NCBI GenBank assembly: GCA_003140705.1
Contig: PLKU01000497.1
Coordinates: forward strand, 1 to 7,111
DNA: 7,111 nucleotides
Direction: 5' to 3'
From: Acidobacteriaceae bacterium
GTDB taxonomy: Bacteria; Acidobacteriota; Terriglobia; Terriglobales; Acidobacteriaceae
Positions 5,227 to 7,111 of this stretch are shown one piece after another. Every line of letters begins with the position of its first letter. The first letter of the stretch is position 1. The position numbers and the translations under genes are program-made. The notes beneath the pieces are model-generated. The model made no database searches and was not told where the DNA came from. It worked only from the letters and a program-made list of their open reading frames with translations.

Positions 5227-7111
5227 GTTCAGGACTCGCCGTAATATCCCTCTTCATCGCAATGCCAGCCGGCATGCTGTCTGCTCAGACTGCAGAACCT
5301 CCGAAAGTCGACTTTAGCCGAGATGTGTTGCCGATCTTCCGCCAGCAATGCGGGGATTGTCATGGTCCCGCGAAACAGCGTGCGGGCATGCGGCTGGATC
5401 GCAGAAGTTCGGCAATGAAGGCGTTCACCCGCCGCATCGTACCTGGTAGCAGCGCCAACAGCTTTGTCTATTATCGGATCGCCGGCGACTCGTTCGGGCC
5501 GCAAATGCCCCCAACCGGCGCGCTTCGCCCGGAACAGATTGCGACCATCAAGGCCTGGATCGATCAAGGAGCCGACTGGCCCGACGCTCTTGCCAACGAA
5601 GCTGACCTGCCGCCCATCAATCCAAAAGCCGTGGCGATGGTTGAAGCACTTCGCACGAACAATCTGCCGCTTTTTCTAAAGACCGCCGCTGCCGATCCGG
5701 CGTTGCTGAACGAGCGCGGGCCGGAAGGGTCCACGCCCTTTATGTATGCGGTGCTGTACGCAGATGTGCCAACGCTGGAACGGCTGCTGAAGATGGGAAC
5801 CGACCCTAACATGCACAACGACGCCAACGCAACAGCCCTGATGTGGGCGGCGACGGACCTTGAGAAGACTCGCCTGCTGGTGGATCACGGCGCAGACGTG
5901 AATGCAAAGTCAGACGACCTGCGCACGCCGCTGATGATTGCCGCACGGCGCATCGGCGGCTCGCCGATCGTGAAACTGCTGCTCGAACACGGAGCCAGCC
6001 CGAATCCGAACTTCCGGCCAGAGGCTGAATCCTCACCGCTGATTGAGGCTCTCACCTCCGGCGACAGCGAGAGCGTTGCAATGCTGATCGAGCACGGAGC
6101 GGACGTGCAAATGGCCGGGGAGACAGGGCTCACCATGGCCATCACTTCGCGGTGCACGAATTGCACCGAGCTGATCGCCCAAAAACTCACTGAAAAGCGC
6201 GTCTTCACCGGGTCACTCCAGGACACCGCGGCCTATGCCGACATCGATTCGATCCGCATGCTGCTGGATCGCGGAGCCGATGCCAATGCCTACGACTTCC
6301 TCGGCCGCACACCGCTGATGTATGCAGCGATTGCGGATACTCTTCCGCTCGATGAGGTGCAATTGCTGGTTCAGCACGGGGCGGACGTGAATGCCAAAGA
6401 CCGCCATGCGAAAGGAGGGGACGAGGGCTGGACGGTGCTGGACATCGCTGAACACAATGGTGATACGCAGATCGTCAAATGGCTGGAGAAGTCCGGTGCA
6501 AAGCCCGGAGACGTCATCCAGCAAGCTCCTCAAAACAGGCAGAGCAACGGACTGCAGCGCGCAATCCAGGACAGCATTCCTCAGTTGCAGCGCGCGGATG
6601 CCAGCTTCATAGCGCATTCCGGCTGCGTTTCCTGCCACAACAACAGCCTGACGGCTATGACGATGGGGCTCACGCGCAAGCGCGGATTCCGCATTGATGA
6701 AAAGAGCGACGCCGCACAAGTCCAGGCCAATGGGGAGGTGCTGGCAAAGCTGCGCGATCGCCTGCATCAGGGCTTTGTGCTTCCGGTAGAGGACAACTTC
6801 ACCGAAGGCATTCTTGCTTACCAACTGATGGGGCTTCACGCCGAAGGCTTCAGGCCCAACATCGATACCGACACAGCCGCCTTGTACATCCTGTTGCGCC
6901 AACATCCGAACGGGGAATGGCCCGCTCAACATGCAGATACTCGTCCGCCGATTTGCCTGGACTTTGTCGGGCAGACTGTGCGCTCCATGCACGCCCTGCA
7001 GCTGTACATGCCCAAGGCGGGCGCCGAAGCCTATCGCAAGTCGATTGCTCTCGCCGCAAACTGGCTGGCGAACGCACAGTCGTACAACAACGACGACCGG
7101 AGCTGGAGGCT
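5220..7111 (+). CDS. exported cytochrome c-ankyrin repeat fusion with second CXXCH and toroid-like C-terminus (3' end outside window)
   Basis: An open frame of at least 630 residues with no stop before the window ends. TTG at 5220 is chosen because GGAGG (5209-5213) lies six bases upstream and a signal peptide follows at once (hydrophobic LAVISLFIAM core, cut near LSAQ, residue 23). Domain order: planctomycete-type cytochrome c domain, about 31-120, with haem site C44-G-D-C47-H48, likely axial Met96 in GPQMPPTG, and the typical IKAWIDQGA end; about seven ankyrin repeats, about 169-432, several with the HGADVNAK-type turn (226-229, 388-392) and one degenerate stretch at 302-332; a linker; a second haem motif C469-V-S-C472-H473; then a helical region from about 505 resembling squalene-cyclase/prenyltransferase alpha/alpha toroids (HPNGEWPAQ, RPPICLDFVGQTVRSMHALQ). 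It should act outside the cytoplasmic membrane as a haem protein with a protein-binding repeat surface. Catalytic function is unknown. It appears to have its own promoter and leader. Confidence 0.92.
   Translation, partial: MVGSGLAVISLFIAMPAGMLSAQTAEPPKVDFSRDVLPIFRQQCGDCHGPAKQRAGMRLDRRSSAMKAFTRRIVPGSSANSFVYYRIAGDSFGPQMPPTGALRPEQIATIKAWIDQGADWPDALANEADLPPINPKAVAMVEALRTNNLPLFLKTAAADPALLNERGPEGSTPFMYAVLYADVPTLERLLKMGTDPNMHNDANATALMWAATDLEKTRLLVDHGADVNAKSDDLRTPLMIAARRIGGSPIVKLLLEHGASPNPNFRPEAESSPLIEALTSGDSESVAMLIEHGADVQMAGETGLTMAITSRCTNCTELIAQKLTEKRVFTGSLQDTAAYADIDSIRMLLDRGADANAYDFLGRTPLMYAAIADTLPLDEVQLLVQHGADVNAKDRHAKGGDEGWTVLDIAEHNGDTQIVKWLEKSGAKPGDVIQQAPQNRQSNGLQRAIQDSIPQLQRADASFIAHSGCVSCHNNSLTAMTMGLTRKRGFRIDEKSDAAQVQANGEVLAKLRDRLHQGFVLPVEDNFTEGILAYQLMGLHAEGFRPNIDTDTAALYILLRQHPNGEWPAQHADTRPPICLDFVGQTVRSMHALQLYMPKAGAEAYRKSIALAANWLANAQSYNNDDRSWR

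Noticed and set aside
6153..6164. Third Cys pair (C312-T-N-C315) as a possible further haem site.
   Set aside because: The residue after the second cysteine is Thr, not His, so it is not a CXXCH haem attachment motif. It lies in a degenerate ankyrin stretch.
5855..6400. Repeated DNA strings of the GCNGACGTGAATGC type.
   Set aside because: These are the coding form of the ankyrin consensus GADVNA, not a DNA repeat or mobile element.
6213..6992. A 259-codon open frame on the minus strand opposite the cytochrome-ankyrin gene.
   Set aside because: The plus strand over the same bases encodes ankyrin repeats, a CXXCH motif and a toroid-like domain in one continuous frame. The minus-strand product shows no recognisable domain, so it is a shadow of a GC-rich gene.

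Overview
The window looks like chromosomal DNA from a moderately GC-rich, free-living Gram-negative bacterium, most likely an Acidobacteriota member. This is inferred from gene content: an AraC regulator of the DUF6597 type beside a VOC protein, several Sec-exported enzymes, and above all a planctomycete-type cytochrome c domain fused to ankyrin repeats, which I associate with Acidobacteriota, Planctomycetota and Verrucomicrobiota. There are no rRNA or tRNA genes, transposases, integrases or CRISPR arrays.

Layout. Positions 1-85 hold a possible terminator of an upstream gene and the promoter/operator of an AraC-family regulator (86-898, +). After a 101-base gap comes a VOC-superfamily protein (1000-1434, +). 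Convergent to it, with only 6 bases between the stops, lies a D-lactate dehydrogenase/glycolate-oxidase-type FAD protein (about 1441-2844, -). A roughly 100-base divergent region separates its start from an exported seven-bladed YVTN-type beta-propeller (2945-3943, +, TTG start). The stop codon of the propeller overlaps the most upstream start of an exported MBL-fold metallohydrolase (3943-4920, +; TAATG junction), so those two form an operon. A 299-base intergenic region follows, with a good promoter candidate (-35 at 5016, -10 at 5039) and a leader of about 170 bases that can fold in alternative ways around the ribosome binding site of the last gene. That gene (5220 to beyond 7111, +, TTG start, 3' end cut by the window) is the largest here: an exported protein with two CXXCH haem motifs flanking about seven ankyrin repeats, then a helical C-terminal domain resembling squalene-cyclase-type alpha/alpha toroids.

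How the genes may work together. The regulator and VOC gene are a plausible regulator-target pair: a 14-base element (12 of 14 identical) precedes both. The propeller and metallohydrolase are probably made together and act outside the cytoplasmic membrane. The cytochrome-ankyrin protein probably acts there too, but has its own promoter and leader. The most interesting features are the domain architecture of the final gene and the switch-like leader in front of it.
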